Shown here piece after piece: positions 1 through 9,190 of a stretch of DNA of 64,000 nucleotides. The number at the start of each line of letters is the position of its first letter. Position 1 is the stretch's first letter. The notes beneath the pieces were generated by a model. That model worked only from the letters and a program-made list of their open reading frames with translations. It had not been told where the DNA came from and searched no databases. The position numbers were made by a program, and so were the translations under genes. This stretch comes from Pantoea sp. 1.19 (GTDB lineage Bacteria; Pseudomonadota; Gammaproteobacteria; Enterobacterales; Enterobacteriaceae): positions 1 to 64,000 of the forward strand of contig NZ_MRBS01000009.1 of the NCBI RefSeq assembly GCF_001922585.1. Reading direction: 5' to 3'.

Positions 1-165
1 AGTAGTTATCAGTAGTTATCCCCCTCCATCGGGCAGTTTCCCAGACATTACTCACCCGTCCGCCACTCGTCACCCGAGAGCAAGCTCTCTGTGCTACCGT
101 TCGACTTGCATGTGTTAGGCCTGCCGCCAGCGTTCAATCTGAGCCATGATCAAACTCTTCAATTA
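1..165 (-). rRNA. rrs: 16S ribosomal RNA gene, 5' end only (partial)
   Basis: The reverse complement begins with the mature 16S start AATTGAAGAGTTTGATC and continues through the conserved GCTCAG, CGCTGGCGGC and GAGTAATGTCTGGGAAACTG segments. Only about 165 nt are in the window; the rest runs off the left edge. The position next to murI and btuB matches the rrnB-type operon of E. coli. The outermost 20 bases are a 10-base unit repeated twice, which does not fit normal 16S sequence (see findings). Confidence 0.97.
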
Positions 166-293
166 AAAAGCTTGATGCTCAAAGAATTAAACTTCGTAAT
201 GAATTACGTGTTCACTCTTGAGACTTGATATTTTTGAGCCCGAAGGCTTTTGATATCTGTCCTGTGAGTGCCCACACAGATTGTCTGATAAAT

Positions 294-305
294 TGTTAAA
301 GAGCA
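294..305 (-). promoter_or_regulatory. rRNA leader boxA antitermination element
   Basis: The reverse complement reads TGCTCTTTAACA, identical to the boxA core of enterobacterial rRNA leaders, followed by the usual AATTTATCAGACAATCTGTG context. In E. coli boxA recruits NusB-NusE to make rRNA transcription resistant to Rho. Confidence 0.9.
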
Positions 306-338
306 GTGCCACACATTCTTCTGTGGCGCGGGATGCGT

Positions 339-366
339 ATATTACGCTTTCCGCTTTGTGAGTCAA
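339..366 (-). promoter_or_regulatory. rrn P2 promoter
   Basis: On the minus strand TTGACT (361-366) and TAATAT (339-344) are separated by 16 bp, about 100 bp downstream of P1. This is the tandem arrangement of E. coli rRNA operons, where P2 gives basal expression. Confidence 0.8.
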
Positions 367-457
367 GCATTTAATTTGCTCTTCTCACTGGTCGGATGCC
401 TGAGCATCCTGCTAACCCGGTGGGCGATAAGCCGTTGTTCCGTGTCAGTGGAGGCGC

Positions 458-512
458 ATTATAGGGAGTTTCTGCCGGCTGACAAGGGCTATTTTTAAAA
501 AAGTTTTCGACT
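458..512 (-). promoter_or_regulatory. rrn P1 promoter with UP element
   Basis: On the minus strand TTGTCA (480-485) and TATAAT (458-463) are separated by 16 bp, followed by GCGCCTCCACTG, which closely resembles E. coli rrnB P1. An A/T-rich tract just upstream (about 486-512) fits an UP element bound by the RNA polymerase alpha C-terminal domain. The promoter starts only a few tens of bases after the murI stop codon. Confidence 0.9.
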
Positions 513-537
513 GCTCTTTTTTCCGCCATAACGCGCT

Positions 538-1395
538 TTAAAGCGGCAATACCTCTACTTTTGGGAAGCCATAGCGCAGTAATACGGGCATTAACTGCGC
601 CACTTCCGGCGTCAGCGCCATGCAAAAAGCGAGATTCTCTTCCACTGAGCGTGCATCCGGCGATTCATGCTCCAGTAGCCAGGCGGTGCGACGCGCAATT
701 GCCGCACCGGAATCAATCAGTCGCGTCCCTTCCGGCAGCACGGATTGCAGCTCTTCGCCAATCAGCGGGAAGTGGGTACAGCCTAATACCACCGTATCGG
801 GCGGTTCCTGCATTCGCAGCCAGGGCCGAAGAATACGCTGCAGGGCCACCTTATCAACCGGCACGCCGTGCAGCTTTGCTTCTGCTATCTCAACCAATTC
901 GGCCGATCCCAGCATCTCGGTTTGGCACTCCCCGGCAAAGCGGGCGATCAGCTCATGAGTATAAGGACGCTTGACCGTGGCGCGCGTGGCCAGCAGACCA
1001 ACGACCCCGTTACGGGTAAGACGCGCTGCCGGCTTAATCGCCGGTACCACTCCCACCACCGGAAAGTCGAAGCGAGTGCGCAGCGCCGGGAGTGATACGG
1101 TACTGGCCGTATTGCAAGCGATCACCACCAGCGCCAGCGGATAGCGCTGCGTCGCTGCGGAAATGATCTCTACGACACGTTCCACAATAAACGCTTCCGT
1201 CTTTTCTCCGTAGGGAAAGGCGACATTATCGAAAGCATACAGATAATGCAGATCCGGCAGCAATTGCCGGATCTCATCGTAGACAGACAATCCGCCGACG
1301 CCGGAGTCGAACACCAGCACGGTAGGCCGGAGAGGGAGATCAGAAGGAGTAGGTGCCGCTGAGGAAGAATTCTCGTCCCGGTGTCTGGTAGCCAT
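538..1395 (-). CDS. murI: Glutamate racemase MurI
   Basis: Cytoplasmic enzyme that interconverts L- and D-glutamate to supply peptidoglycan synthesis. The protein is 285 aa, the same as in E. coli. It shows the substrate-binding start [13 protein letters not shown] and the two cysteine motifs [10 protein letters not shown] and VLGCTHFPL that hold the catalytic acid/base pair. I chose the ATG at 1395 (MATRHRDEN) because it matches the E. coli start; a longer frame to 1440 exists. The start lies inside the 3' end of btuB, giving a 56-bp overlap that suggests coupled expression. The rRNA promoters follow directly. Confidence 0.97.
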   Translation of the reverse strand: MATRHRDENSSSAAPTPSDLPLRPTVLVFDSGVGGLSVYDEIRQLLPDLHYLYAFDNVAFPYGEKTEAFIVERVVEIISAATQRYPLALVVIACNTASTVSLPALRTRFDFPVVGVVPAIKPAARLTRNGVVGLLATRATVKRPYTHELIARFAGECQTEMLGSAELVEIAEAKLHGVPVDKVALQRILRPWLRMQEPPDTVVLGCTHFPLIGEELQSVLPEGTRLIDSGAAIARRTAWLLEHESPDARSVEENLAFCMALTPEVAQLMPVLLRYGFPKVEVLPL

Positions 1396-3211
1396 AAACT
1401 GTCTCGTAATCTTTATCGAACAGGTTAGCAATTCTACCATGAACCGTCAGGTGAGCGGTGACCGGATACGCAGCCGCGATATCCCACAGACTGACGCCAC
1501 CCATTTTTATCCTGCGCACGGGATAGCTGTTAAAGTCCTTATCATAGCGCTGTCCCAGATACTGCCAGGTCAGCGACCAGTCGACCGCATAGAGCGTCCA
1601 GTCCAGCTGATACTTCACCTGCTGTTTAGCACGCCGCAGCAGCACCTCATGCGTAGATGCATCCCGCGGATCCAGGTAATCCAGGACGAGCTGATGGCTG
1701 AGTGGACCGGTATCAAACGAGGCCGTTGCCTCCACCCCTTTGAGGGTTGCCTTGGCAATATTGTAATAGCGGAATGTGATGGGATCGCTATCCACCAGAT
1801 GATCAATATCGTTTCGGTAACCGCTAATCCGCCAGCTAACGGGACCGGTTAATCCCTCCACGCCGGCCTCCCACTGCTTACTGTCTTCCGGCCGCAGAGC
1901 GGCATTGCCATAAAAATTGCTGTAGAGCTGTGCCAAATTGGGCGCCTTAAAGGCCGTACCGTAGGACGCGATCAGACGGTAGCCCCCCGCGAACTCCCAG
2001 CCGGCGCTGCTTTGCCAGGTGCTGTGCCACCCAAACTGGGAATTATCATCGCCGCGCACTGCCCCCTCTAGCGTAAAGTCGCCCAGCTGCTGTTGCGCCG
2101 TGGCGTAGAGTCCGGTATTGCGGATCGCCGTGCCGGTTTCCAGAGAGCTGGTTCCCGGCTCGCTGGTCTGTTTTTGCCAGTCGACGCCGCCGCTCAGCGT
2201 ACCCTGCCCTACCTGAACGGCATTACCCCACTGCAGATTGTACTGCTTACTCTCATCGAGAGACGTGGCCGCCGCGTAGCGTCCGAGCCGCGGATCGTAG
2301 TTATAATCTTTGACGTGGCTGTAGCTGGCAATCAGCTGCGAAGAATAAATCCCCTCATGATAGCGCAGGCCGCTGTCCCAGGTTTGGCTGTAGAGTTGAC
2401 GCGTATCCACCAGAGCGCCCGGAACGCTGTAGCTTTCACTGTTATCATAGGCGGTACGATTGTCGAAACCGAAGCCGCGCACAAAACCACTCCACTGCGC
2501 GCTGAAATCATGACTTACCGCGCCATACAGCGTCTTACTCATAAAACCATCGCGATCCGGTTGCGCCGGGCCGTAGTCGTTAGGATAGCCGGCCTTAACA
2601 TCGAACCCGCGCGTATAGGTATAATCGCCCGCCAGCGTCACCAGCGTGTCTTCCCCTAACGCTTGCTGCGTGGCGCCAGTGTAGTTTTGATAACCATGAG
2701 AACCGATCCCAGCGCCCAGCGTGGTGCCCTCGCCTTCGCGGGTCGTGATAATATTTACCACCCCGCCGATGGCATCGGAACCGTATACGGCCGAACGCGC
2801 GCCGCGCACGTACTCAATGCGCTGCACCAGCGCCAGTGGAATCTGGCTGATATCCGCAGAGCCGCTGATCCCCGACTGATTAAGGCGGATACCGTCGATC
2901 AGCACCAGCACGTGATTCGAATTACTGCCGCGGATAAACAGCGAGGTTTTTTGCCCCATGCCGCCACTTTGTACGGCATCGACTCCGGGCAGTCGTCGCA
3001 TCACGTCGTTGAGGCTTTTCGCCTGCCAACGATCAATCTCCTCACGGGTAACCACGGTGGTCGGGGCCAGGACGGACGAGACCGGCTGCTGAAACCGGTT
3101 GGCGGTCACTACCTGAACAGTGTCGGCGGCAGGCTGCGCGCTGCCGGGCTGCGCCCAAAGCGAAAACGCCGTGACGCCAGCGGCGTACAGCGGGAGTGTT
3201 TTGTTATTCAT
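1340..3211 (-). CDS. btuB: Vitamin B12 TonB-dependent outer membrane receptor BtuB
   Basis: Outer membrane 22-strand barrel with an N-terminal plug that takes up cobalamin using TonB-ExbBD energy. The protein is 623 aa (E. coli 614). A signal peptide of about 25 residues is followed by a TonB box ([10 protein letters not shown]). The plug shows [12 protein letters not shown] and [12 protein letters not shown], and the protein ends in an aromatic residue (GTYSF) as barrel proteins do. It has a long leader holding a cobalamin riboswitch, and its 3' end overlaps murI. It is divergent from trmA. Confidence 0.97.
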   Translation of the reverse strand: MNNKTLPLYAAGVTAFSLWAQPGSAQPAADTVQVVTANRFQQPVSSVLAPTTVVTREEIDRWQAKSLNDVMRRLPGVDAVQSGGMGQKTSLFIRGSNSNHVLVLIDGIRLNQSGISGSADISQIPLALVQRIEYVRGARSAVYGSDAIGGVVNIITTREGEGTTLGAGIGSHGYQNYTGATQQALGEDTLVTLAGDYTYTRGFDVKAGYPNDYGPAQPDRDGFMSKTLYGAVSHDFSAQWSGFVRGFGFDNRTAYDNSESYSVPGALVDTRQLYSQTWDSGLRYHEGIYSSQLIASYSHVKDYNYDPRLGRYAAATSLDESKQYNLQWGNAVQVGQGTLSGGVDWQKQTSEPGTSSLETGTAIRNTGLYATAQQQLGDFTLEGAVRGDDNSQFGWHSTWQSSAGWEFAGGYRLIASYGTAFKAPNLAQLYSNFYGNAALRPEDSKQWEAGVEGLTGPVSWRISGYRNDIDHLVDSDPITFRYYNIAKATLKGVEATASFDTGPLSHQLVLDYLDPRDASTHEVLLRRAKQQVKYQLDWTLYAVDWSLTWQYLGQRYDKDFNSYPVRRIKMGGVSLWDIAAAYPVTAHLTVHGRIANLFDKDYETVYGYQTPGREFFLSGTYSF

Positions 3212-3290
3212 GATAAAGCATCCACACTATCATCAGGATGCCGCAGAGATACGATCGATAGCACGCGATGATCGTAGACATTGCGACGGA

Positions 3291-3445
3291 CTCCGGCAGG
3301 TCTTCGGGCTCACGTCATAATAGAGGTAACAACTTCCCATCCCGCAGGACAGTGTTTGTCCAGACCGTTACCTCCGACACGTTTACCGCTGCGCGTCAGC
3401 TCCAGAATTTCACTGGATTCCCTTCGCCGGCTGGCGCAGTCTACG
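3291..3445 (-). promoter_or_regulatory. Cobalamin (AdoCbl) riboswitch in the btuB leader
   Basis: The minus strand upstream of btuB contains GGGAATCCAGTG, GGAGCTGACGCGCAGCGGTA, GATGGGAAG and GCCCGAAGACCTGCCGG in the right order, which are the conserved segments of the cobalamin riboswitch as in E. coli btuB. About 80 nt separate the aptamer from the start codon, room for the expression platform that hides the ribosome binding site when B12 is bound. Boundaries are approximate. Confidence 0.93.
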
Positions 3446-3558
3446 GTGAAGAAGGCCAGGAATCCAGACTCCCAGCCATCTTCATTTCGGCAAGGCTGGA
3501 CATCGTCAGGTGAATCCCTACAATCGCCCGTCATCTATGCTAATTACCGAGAATCGTC

Positions 3559-4662
3559 ATGACACCCGAACACCTTCCGATTGAACAGTATGATGCCCAG
3601 CTGGCGGAAAAAGTCAGCCGCCTGCAGGGGATGATGACGCCGTTTGCCGCACCCACGGCGGAAGTGTTCAGGTCGCCGGTCGAACACTACCGCATGCGCG
3701 CGGAGTTCCGCATCTGGCACGACGGTGACGATCTGTATCACATCATTTTCGATCAGCACACCCGTCAGCATATCCGCGTCGACAGCTTTCCCGCTGCCAG
3801 CGAGGCCATCAATCGCCTGATGCCAAGGCTGATTGCCGCGCTGCGTGAGCAGCATCTGCTGCGCTTCAAGCTGTTCCAGATTGATTATCTGGCCACATCG
3901 CACGGCGAGATGGTGTTTTCTTTGCTGTACCACCGCCGGCTGGACGCCGACTGGCAGCAGGCTGCCGAGGCGCTGCGCGATACGCTGCGCGAAGAGGGAT
4001 TCGCTGTACAGCTGATTGGTCGCGCCACCAAAACCAAAATCTGTCTTGATCGTGACTACGTCGACGAACGCCTGACGATTGCCGGGCGCGAGATGATTTA
4101 CCGTCAGGTTGAAAACAGCTTCACGCAGCCTAACGCCGCCATCAACGTCCATATGCTGGAATGGGCGCTGGACGTCACGCGCGATGCCCGCGGCGATCTG
4201 CTGGAACTCTACTGCGGCAACGGCAATTTTTCACTGGCGCTGGCGCGCAATTTCCGCCGCGTACTGGCCACCGAGATCGCCAAGCCATCGGTAGCAGCCG
4301 CGCAGTTTAATATCAAAGCTAATCAGATTGATAACGTGCAAATCATCCGCATGGCGGCAGAAGAGTTTACCCAGGCAATGAACGGCGAACGGCGTTTTAA
4401 TCGTCTCGAAGGCATCGACCTGAGCACCTATGAATGCGAAACGATTTTTGTCGATCCGCCACGCAGCGGTCTGGATGCCGAAACGGTGAAGATGGTGCAG
4501 GGCTACCCGCGCATTCTCTACATCTCCTGCAATCCGGAGACGCTGTGTGACAATCTGCAGACGCTGTCGGCGACGCATCAGATTAGCCGACTGGCGCTGT
4601 TCGATCAGTTCCCCTACACCCACCACATGGAGTGCGGGGTACTGCTGACCCGTCGCGATTAA
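3559..4662 (+). CDS. trmA: tRNA (uracil-5-)-methyltransferase TrmA
   Basis: SAM-dependent enzyme that makes ribothymidine at position 54 of tRNA (and methylates tmRNA). The protein is 367 aa (E. coli 366). It shows the SAM-binding [16 protein letters not shown], the [10 protein letters not shown] motif, and the [15 protein letters not shown] motif carrying the catalytic cysteine, with a C-terminal HHMECGVLL. It is divergent from btuB and separated from yijD by a bidirectional terminator. Confidence 0.97.
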   Translation: MTPEHLPIEQYDAQLAEKVSRLQGMMTPFAAPTAEVFRSPVEHYRMRAEFRIWHDGDDLYHIIFDQHTRQHIRVDSFPAASEAINRLMPRLIAALREQHLLRFKLFQIDYLATSHGEMVFSLLYHRRLDADWQQAAEALRDTLREEGFAVQLIGRATKTKICLDRDYVDERLTIAGREMIYRQVENSFTQPNAAINVHMLEWALDVTRDARGDLLELYCGNGNFSLALARNFRRVLATEIAKPSVAAAQFNIKANQIDNVQIIRMAAEEFTQAMNGERRFNRLEGIDLSTYECETIFVDPPRSGLDAETVKMVQGYPRILYISCNPETLCDNLQTLSATHQISRLALFDQFPYTHHMECGVLLTRRD

Positions 4663-4665
4663 AAG

Positions 4666-4686
4666 AAAGGGGCGTCTCGCCCCTTT
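4666..4686. terminator. Bidirectional terminator between trmA and yijD
   Basis: AAAGGGGCG (4666-4674) pairs perfectly with CGCCCCTTT (4678-4686) across a TCT loop. The A and T flanks serve both convergent genes. It starts 4 bp after the trmA stop and ends 3 bp before the yijD stop. Confidence 0.85.
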
Positions 4687-4688
4687 AC

Positions 4689-5039
4689 TCAGGATCGCTT
4701 GCGCTGCATTTTCAATACAATCCAGAATACCAGCGCGACCATCAACAGGGTGGGAATAAAGTTTGACCCAATGTCCGGATATTCAACGCGCACCAGCGCG
4801 CTGTAGACCAAAACCCCCAGCAGGAAAAAGGCCGCGGCCAGCGAGGGCATCCCTTCCGGCATTGCGCGGTTGAGATAGCGCTGATGCAGGCACCACGCCG
4901 CCAGCGCCAGCGTTAACAGTGGAAAAATCGAAAAAGGCACATAGCTGCTAAACAGCGCCGTAAACGCACCATTAAGCGAAAGTCCGGTAATACACGCCAG
5001 TAACAGCGTTCCCTTGTCGCGATGTGACGCTACGTTCAT
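4689..5039 (-). CDS. yijD: YijD family inner membrane protein (DUF1422)
   Basis: Small inner membrane protein of unknown function, 116 aa (E. coli 119), with about four hydrophobic segments and the conserved PDIGSNF motif. I chose the ATG at 5039 because a strong GAGGAGG ribosome site sits 4-5 bases before it; that site overlaps the fabR stop codon, so yijD is probably translated from the fabR mRNA. A longer frame starting at 5060 would overlap fabR and lacks this support. The fabR-yijD pairing is conserved in Enterobacterales. Confidence 0.92.
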   Translation of the reverse strand: MNVASHRDKGTLLLACITGLSLNGAFTALFSSYVPFSIFPLLTLALAAWCLHQRYLNRAMPEGMPSLAAAFFLLGVLVYSALVRVEYPDIGSNFIPTLLMVALVFWIVLKMQRKRS

Positions 5040-5049
5040 AGCGGCCTCC

Positions 5050-5703
5050 TCAGTCTGCACAGGTGTCAGGGGATTTCAGGGATACCGCCAGTTTTTCCTG
5101 CTCCCGGCGATACCAGTAGTAGCTGCCTTTCGAGATCATGCGCAGTTGCAACACCAGCCGCTCTTCCAGCTGTCGTCGCTGATCCATATCGATATCCAGC
5201 GCTTCGGCACCGGCGTTAAACACGATGATCACCATCGCTTCAGCCTGCGCTTCGGTAAAGCTGCGCGGCATGCGATTCTCCAGCTCAAGGTAATCGGCCA
5301 GCTCGGCAATAAAATGCTGGATCTCGCGGGCGACGGCGGCGCGGAATGCCGCAGACGTACCGGAACGTTCGCGCAGCAGCAGGCGGAAGGCGTTGGGATT
5401 ATTGCCGATAAATTCCATAAAGGTAGAGACAGACGTGCGAATGACGCTGCCTCCTTTCGCGATGCGCTGACGCGCCTGACGCATCAACTGGCGCAGCATC
5501 AGGCCGCTCTCATCGACCATCGTCAGGCCCAGCTCGTCAACATCGCGAAAATGGCGGTAGAATGAGGTGGGTGCAATGCCGGCCTCACGGGCGACCTCCC
5601 GCAAGCTTAGGCTGGCAAAGCTGCGCTCAGCACTCAACTGGCTAAATGCTGCTTCAATCAGTGAACGTCGCGTACGTTCTTTTTGCTGTGCTCTGACGCC
5701 CAT
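5050..5703 (-). CDS. fabR: Unsaturated fatty acid biosynthesis repressor FabR
   Basis: TetR-family DNA-binding protein that represses fabA and fabB and sets the ratio of unsaturated to saturated fatty acids in the membrane. The protein is 217 aa. The N-terminal helix-turn-helix (about residues 10-55) contains [19 protein letters not shown], typical of the family, and the rest is the helical ligand domain with the FabR-typical SKGSYYWYR end. It is divergent from sthA and followed by yijD. A TATAGT-type -10 box lies at 5734-5739 on the minus strand. Confidence 0.96.
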   Translation of the reverse strand: MGVRAQQKERTRRSLIEAAFSQLSAERSFASLSLREVAREAGIAPTSFYRHFRDVDELGLTMVDESGLMLRQLMRQARQRIAKGGSVIRTSVSTFMEFIGNNPNAFRLLLRERSGTSAAFRAAVAREIQHFIAELADYLELENRMPRSFTEAQAEAMVIIVFNAGAEALDIDMDQRRQLEERLVLQLRMISKGSYYWYRREQEKLAVSLKSPDTCAD

Positions 5704-5895
5704 GTTAGTGCCTGTTATCTCAGCCAGAAAGGCACTATAGCAAACTTTTCAGCGTACAGACCTCACAACTTTGTGAACGACTATTAATTGCCGACTTTGA
5801 CAATTTGAGCCGGATATTTCGCACTGTAATTGGGATATTCAGGGTGAGATGTTAGAATCTCGTTGTAAAATTGTATAAAAAACAGGACGCATGTT

Positions 5896-7296
5896 ATGTC
5901 TCAGTCTTACGATTATGATGCGATTATCATCGGCTCCGGCCCGGGGGGGGAAGGCGCCGCCATGGGACTGGTTAAACAGGGCGCACGTGTCGCGGTCATT
6001 GAGCGTTATCACAGTATTGGCGGCGGCTGCACGCACTGGGGAACAATCCCGTCCAAAGCGCTGCGTCACGCGGTCAGCCGCATCATCGAATTTAACCAGA
6101 ATCCGCTCTACAGCGATCACTCCCGCCTGCTGCGCTCATCGTTTGCTGATATTCTGAATCACACTGAAAACGTCGTTAATCAGCAGACGCGGATGCGCCA
6201 GGGATTTTACGAACGTAACCACTGCGAGCTGTATCAGGGCGATGCCCAGTTTGTGGATGCCAACACCGTCGAAGTACGCTTTCCGGATGGCTCAGTCGAA
6301 CGGCTGACCGCCGAAAAATTTGTCATCGCCTGCGGCTCACGTCCTTACCAACCGGCCGATGTCGATTTTAGCCATCCGCGCATCTATGATTCCGATTCAA
6401 TCCTCAATCTGCACCACGAGCCGGGCCACGTCATCATCTACGGCGCCGGGGTAATTGGCTGCGAATATGCTTCCATATTTCGCGGACTCAACGTAAAAGT
6501 GGATTTAATCAACACCCGTGACCGCCTGCTGGCATTCCTGGATCAGGAGATGTCCGATTCGCTCTCCTACCATTTCTGGAACAGCGGCGTGGTGATTCGC
6601 CACAATGAAGAGTTTGAGAAGATTGAAGGGGTGGAGGATGGCGTGATTGTCCATCTGAAGTCCGGCAAAAAAGTGAAAGCGGACTGTCTGCTGTACGCTA
6701 ATGGCCGCACCGGCAACACCGACTCGCTGGCGCTGGACAGCATTGGCCTGCAGGCCGACAGCCGCGGGCTGCTAAAGGTAAACAGCATGTACCAGACGGC
6801 ACAGCCGCACATCTACGCGGTGGGCGACGTGGTCGGCTATCCAAGCCTTGCTTCTGCGGCTTACGATCAGGGACGCATTGCGGCACAGGCGATGATCAAA
6901 GGTGAAGCTACCGCCCACCTGATCGAAGATATTCCCACCGGCATCTACACCATTCCGGAAATCAGCTCGGTGGGCAAAACCGAACAGCAGCTGACCGCCA
7001 TGAAAATCCCGTATGAGGTGGGTCGCGCGCAGTTCAAGCACCTGGCCCGGGCGCAAATCGTGGGTATGAACGTTGGCAGCCTGAAGATCCTGTTTCATCG
7101 CGAGACCAAAGAGATCCTCGGGATCCACTGCTTCGGCGAGCGCGCGGCAGAGATCATTCACATCGGCCAGGCCATTATGGAACAGAAGAACGGGGGGAAT
7201 ACGATCGAATACTTCGTCAATACCACCTTCAACTATCCCACCATGGCCGAAGCCTACCGCGTAGCGGCGCTGAATGGGTTAAACCGCCTCTTTTGA
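5896..7296 (+). CDS. sthA: Soluble pyridine nucleotide transhydrogenase SthA
   Basis: Cytoplasmic flavoprotein that transfers hydride between NADPH and NAD+, mainly reoxidising surplus NADPH. The protein is 466 aa, the same as in E. coli. It has the FAD-binding [14 protein letters not shown] (residues 9-22), the family signature [15 protein letters not shown] without the redox-active cysteine pair of related disulfide reductases, a second dinucleotide fold [15 protein letters not shown], and the IYAVGDVVG motif. An AGGA site precedes the ATG. An 8-G run at 5943-5950 encodes part of the FAD motif. Its 3' end overlaps convergent oxyR by 18 bp. Confidence 0.98.
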   Translation: MSQSYDYDAIIIGSGPGGEGAAMGLVKQGARVAVIERYHSIGGGCTHWGTIPSKALRHAVSRIIEFNQNPLYSDHSRLLRSSFADILNHTENVVNQQTRMRQGFYERNHCELYQGDAQFVDANTVEVRFPDGSVERLTAEKFVIACGSRPYQPADVDFSHPRIYDSDSILNLHHEPGHVIIYGAGVIGCEYASIFRGLNVKVDLINTRDRLLAFLDQEMSDSLSYHFWNSGVVIRHNEEFEKIEGVEDGVIVHLKSGKKVKADCLLYANGRTGNTDSLALDSIGLQADSRGLLKVNSMYQTAQPHIYAVGDVVGYPSLASAAYDQGRIAAQAMIKGEATAHLIEDIPTGIYTIPEISSVGKTEQQLTAMKIPYEVGRAQFKHLARAQIVGMNVGSLKILFHRETKEILGIHCFGERAAEIIHIGQAIMEQKNGGNTIEYFVNTTFNYPTMAEAYRVAALNGLNRLF

Positions 7297-8196
7297 CCGC
7301 GCCGCCATACAACCGGCCATGTGACTCTTAATGGCTTCTGCCAGCTGCTCATAGCGGCTGCGCAGCGGCGAGCCAGGCCGGTACACCAGCGCGATGGTGC
7401 GCTTCGGTTCCGGTTTGATGCAGGAGAGATAGCACACCCCGTCCCGCACCCGCTCCTGCGGTACCGCCAGCGATGGCAGCAAGGTGATGCCGCTGCCGGC
7501 GGCCACCATATTGCGCAGCGTTTCCAGACTGGTGGCGCGAAAATGCGTGTCTTCGTCTGCCCCGGCCTCAAAGCAAAAACCCATCGCCTGATCGCGCAGG
7601 CAGTGACCATCTTCCAGCATCAATAGCTTCTCGCCGGCGAGATCGGACATCGGGACCCGGTCGCGATCGTGCCAGGGATGATCCTGGTACACCGCCAGCT
7701 TCATGGGTTCGTCAAACAGCGGTACTTCAATAAACGCCTCGGTCTCTTTCACTAACGCCAGGATGGCGCAATCAAGCTTACCGCTGTCCAGCTGGCTCAG
7801 CAGCTGCTGCGTCTGGGCTTCGTGTAAATACATTTCCAATTTGGGAAACGTGCGGTGCAGCATCGGGATGATCTGCGGCAGCAGATACGGACCCACGGTA
7901 GGGATCAGGCCAATATGCAGCGGGCCGGACATCGCTTCGCCCTGCTGGCTGGCCATCTCCTTCAGGACCTTCACCTCGCGCAGCACGGTGCGCGCCTGGT
8001 CCACCAGTAGCAAACCGGCCTGTGTGAACAAAACCTTGCGGCTGGTTCGCTCCAACAGCATCACGCCCAGCTCATCTTCCAGTTTACGAATCTGCCCGCT
8101 CAGCGTTGGCTGGCTAACGTGGCAGGCATCCGCCGCGCGTCGAAAATGCCGGTGTTCAGCCAGCGCGACCAGGTACTCTAAATCCCGAATATTCAC
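7279..8196 (-). CDS. oxyR: Hydrogen peroxide-sensing regulator OxyR
   Basis: LysR-type regulator that forms an intramolecular disulfide on H2O2 exposure and activates antioxidant genes. The protein is 305 aa, the E. coli length, if it starts at the GTG at 8196 ([10 protein letters not shown]), which has a GGGGG site upstream; the upstream in-frame extension is not family sequence. The winged helix is in residues 1-60, and the redox cysteines fall at residues 199 and 208 ([15 protein letters not shown]). It is divergent from the peroxiredoxin-glutaredoxin gene across a well-conserved OxyR operator. Confidence 0.98.
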   Translation of the reverse strand: MNIRDLEYLVALAEHRHFRRAADACHVSQPTLSGQIRKLEDELGVMLLERTSRKVLFTQAGLLLVDQARTVLREVKVLKEMASQQGEAMSGPLHIGLIPTVGPYLLPQIIPMLHRTFPKLEMYLHEAQTQQLLSQLDSGKLDCAILALVKETEAFIEVPLFDEPMKLAVYQDHPWHDRDRVPMSDLAGEKLLMLEDGHCLRDQAMGFCFEAGADEDTHFRATSLETLRNMVAAGSGITLLPSLAVPQERVRDGVCYLSCIKPEPKRTIALVYRPGSPLRSRYEQLAEAIKSHMAGCMAARSKEAV

Positions 8197-8212
8197 TGCA
8201 CCCCCACTTACG

Positions 8213-8249
8213 ATAGTTGGTAACGATAGAAAGCATAGCAACGAACGAT
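8213..8249. promoter_or_regulatory. OxyR operator between oxyR and the peroxidase gene
   Basis: Four tetranucleotide contacts occur at the exact spacing known for oxidised OxyR (ATAG-N7-CTAT-N7-ATAG-N7-CTAT): ATAG at 8213, CGAT at 8224, ATAG at 8235 and CGAT at 8246. The sequence also resembles the E. coli oxyR-oxyS control region as I recall it, including CGATTATCCCTATCAAG just downstream. It should mediate oxyR autorepression and activation of the divergent gene. Confidence 0.85.
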
Positions 8250-8337
8250 TATCCCTATCAAGACAGGTTAAGCATAATCCCTGGCAACGCAACAATAAAC
8301 GCATTTTTCGCCATAACACATTGAAACAGGAGATGTG

Positions 8338-9072
8338 ATGTTTACCACTCAGGAAGGTAAAACCGTACCGCAGGTGACATTCCATACCCGTCAGGGCGAC
8401 CGCTGGGTTGATATCACCACCGACGAACTGTTCAATAACAAGACCGTTATTGTGTTTTCACTGCCGGGGGCATTCACGCCGACCTGCTCCTCCAGCCACC
8501 TGCCGCGCTATAACGAGCTGGCCGGGGTATTTAAGCAGCACGGCGTCGACAGCATCCTGTGCGTGTCGGTCAACGACACCTTCGTTATGAATGCCTGGAA
8601 AGCCGATCAGCATGCTGAGCACATCCAGTTTATTCCCGATGGCAACGGGGATTTCACCCGCGGGATGAATATGCTGGTTGAAAAAGCCGATCTGGGATTC
8701 GGGCCGCGCTCCTGGCGTTACGCGATGCTGGTGCGCAACGGCGTGGTGGAAAAAATGTTTGTCGAACCCAATCAGCCTGGCGACCCGTTTGAGGTGTCCG
8801 ACGCGGATACCATGCTGCGCTGGCTGGCGCCGCAATATAAGCTGCAGGAATCGGTTTCGCTGTTCACCAAGCCCGGCTGTCCGTTCTGTACCAAAGCCAA
8901 GCAGATGCTGATTGACAGAGGGATGCAGTATGAAGAGATCGTACTGGGCCAGGACGCCACTACCGTCAGTCTGCGGGCGGTGAGCGGCCGGGCGACCGTT
9001 CCCCAGGTGTTTATCGGTGGCCGCCACATCGGCGGCAGCGATGACCTGGAACAGTATCTGTTAACCGCCTGA
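8338..9072 (+). CDS. Peroxiredoxin-glutaredoxin fusion (hybrid Prx5)
   Basis: Cytoplasmic glutathione-dependent peroxidase, 244 aa. Residues 1-165 are a Prx5-type peroxiredoxin with the peroxidatic cysteine in PGAFTPTC (Cys50); residues 170-244 are a glutaredoxin with the CPFC active site (181-184) and the [18 protein letters not shown] glutathione-binding end. The glutaredoxin part can reduce the peroxiredoxin part, as shown for the Haemophilus influenzae homologue. I chose the ATG at 8338, preceded by AGGAGA, over the GTG one codon earlier. It occupies the place of oxyS in E. coli, divergent from oxyR, with its own terminator. Confidence 0.95.
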   Translation: MFTTQEGKTVPQVTFHTRQGDRWVDITTDELFNNKTVIVFSLPGAFTPTCSSSHLPRYNELAGVFKQHGVDSILCVSVNDTFVMNAWKADQHAEHIQFIPDGNGDFTRGMNMLVEKADLGFGPRSWRYAMLVRNGVVEKMFVEPNQPGDPFEVSDADTMLRWLAPQYKLQESVSLFTKPGCPFCTKAKQMLIDRGMQYEEIVLGQDATTVSLRAVSGRATVPQVFIGGRHIGGSDDLEQYLLTA

Positions 9073-9156
9073 CAGCTTATTCACTGCGCCAACACCAGGG
9101 CGTTGCGCAGGCGTTAGCCAGATCCATGACAATAACTAAACGATTGACGAGTTTTC

Positions 9157-9186
9157 GCGGGCCACGCATGAGCCCGCTTTTTTTTC
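9157..9186 (+). terminator. Terminator of the peroxiredoxin-glutaredoxin gene
   Basis: GCGGGC (9157-9162) pairs with GCCCGC (9172-9177) and is followed by a run of T to 9186. It lies between this gene and convergent argH. Confidence 0.85.
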
Positions 9187-9190
9187 ACCT

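Noticed and set aside
561-974. Open frame antisense to murI
   Set aside because: Shadow of a strongly conserved gene on the other strand; no ribosome site and no recognisable protein sequence. The same applies to most long antisense frames in the window.
2093-2659. 188-codon frame antisense to btuB
   Set aside because: Lies wholly within conserved btuB coding sequence; composition follows the complementary frame.
5751-5758. AGCGTACA near the fabR promoter as a FabR autoregulatory half-site
   Set aside because: Only one half-site is clear and the partner is not at a convincing spacing.
8261-8337. Search for an oxyS gene between oxyR and the peroxidase gene
   Set aside because: Only about 77 bp remain and no OxyS-like hairpin or terminator is present.
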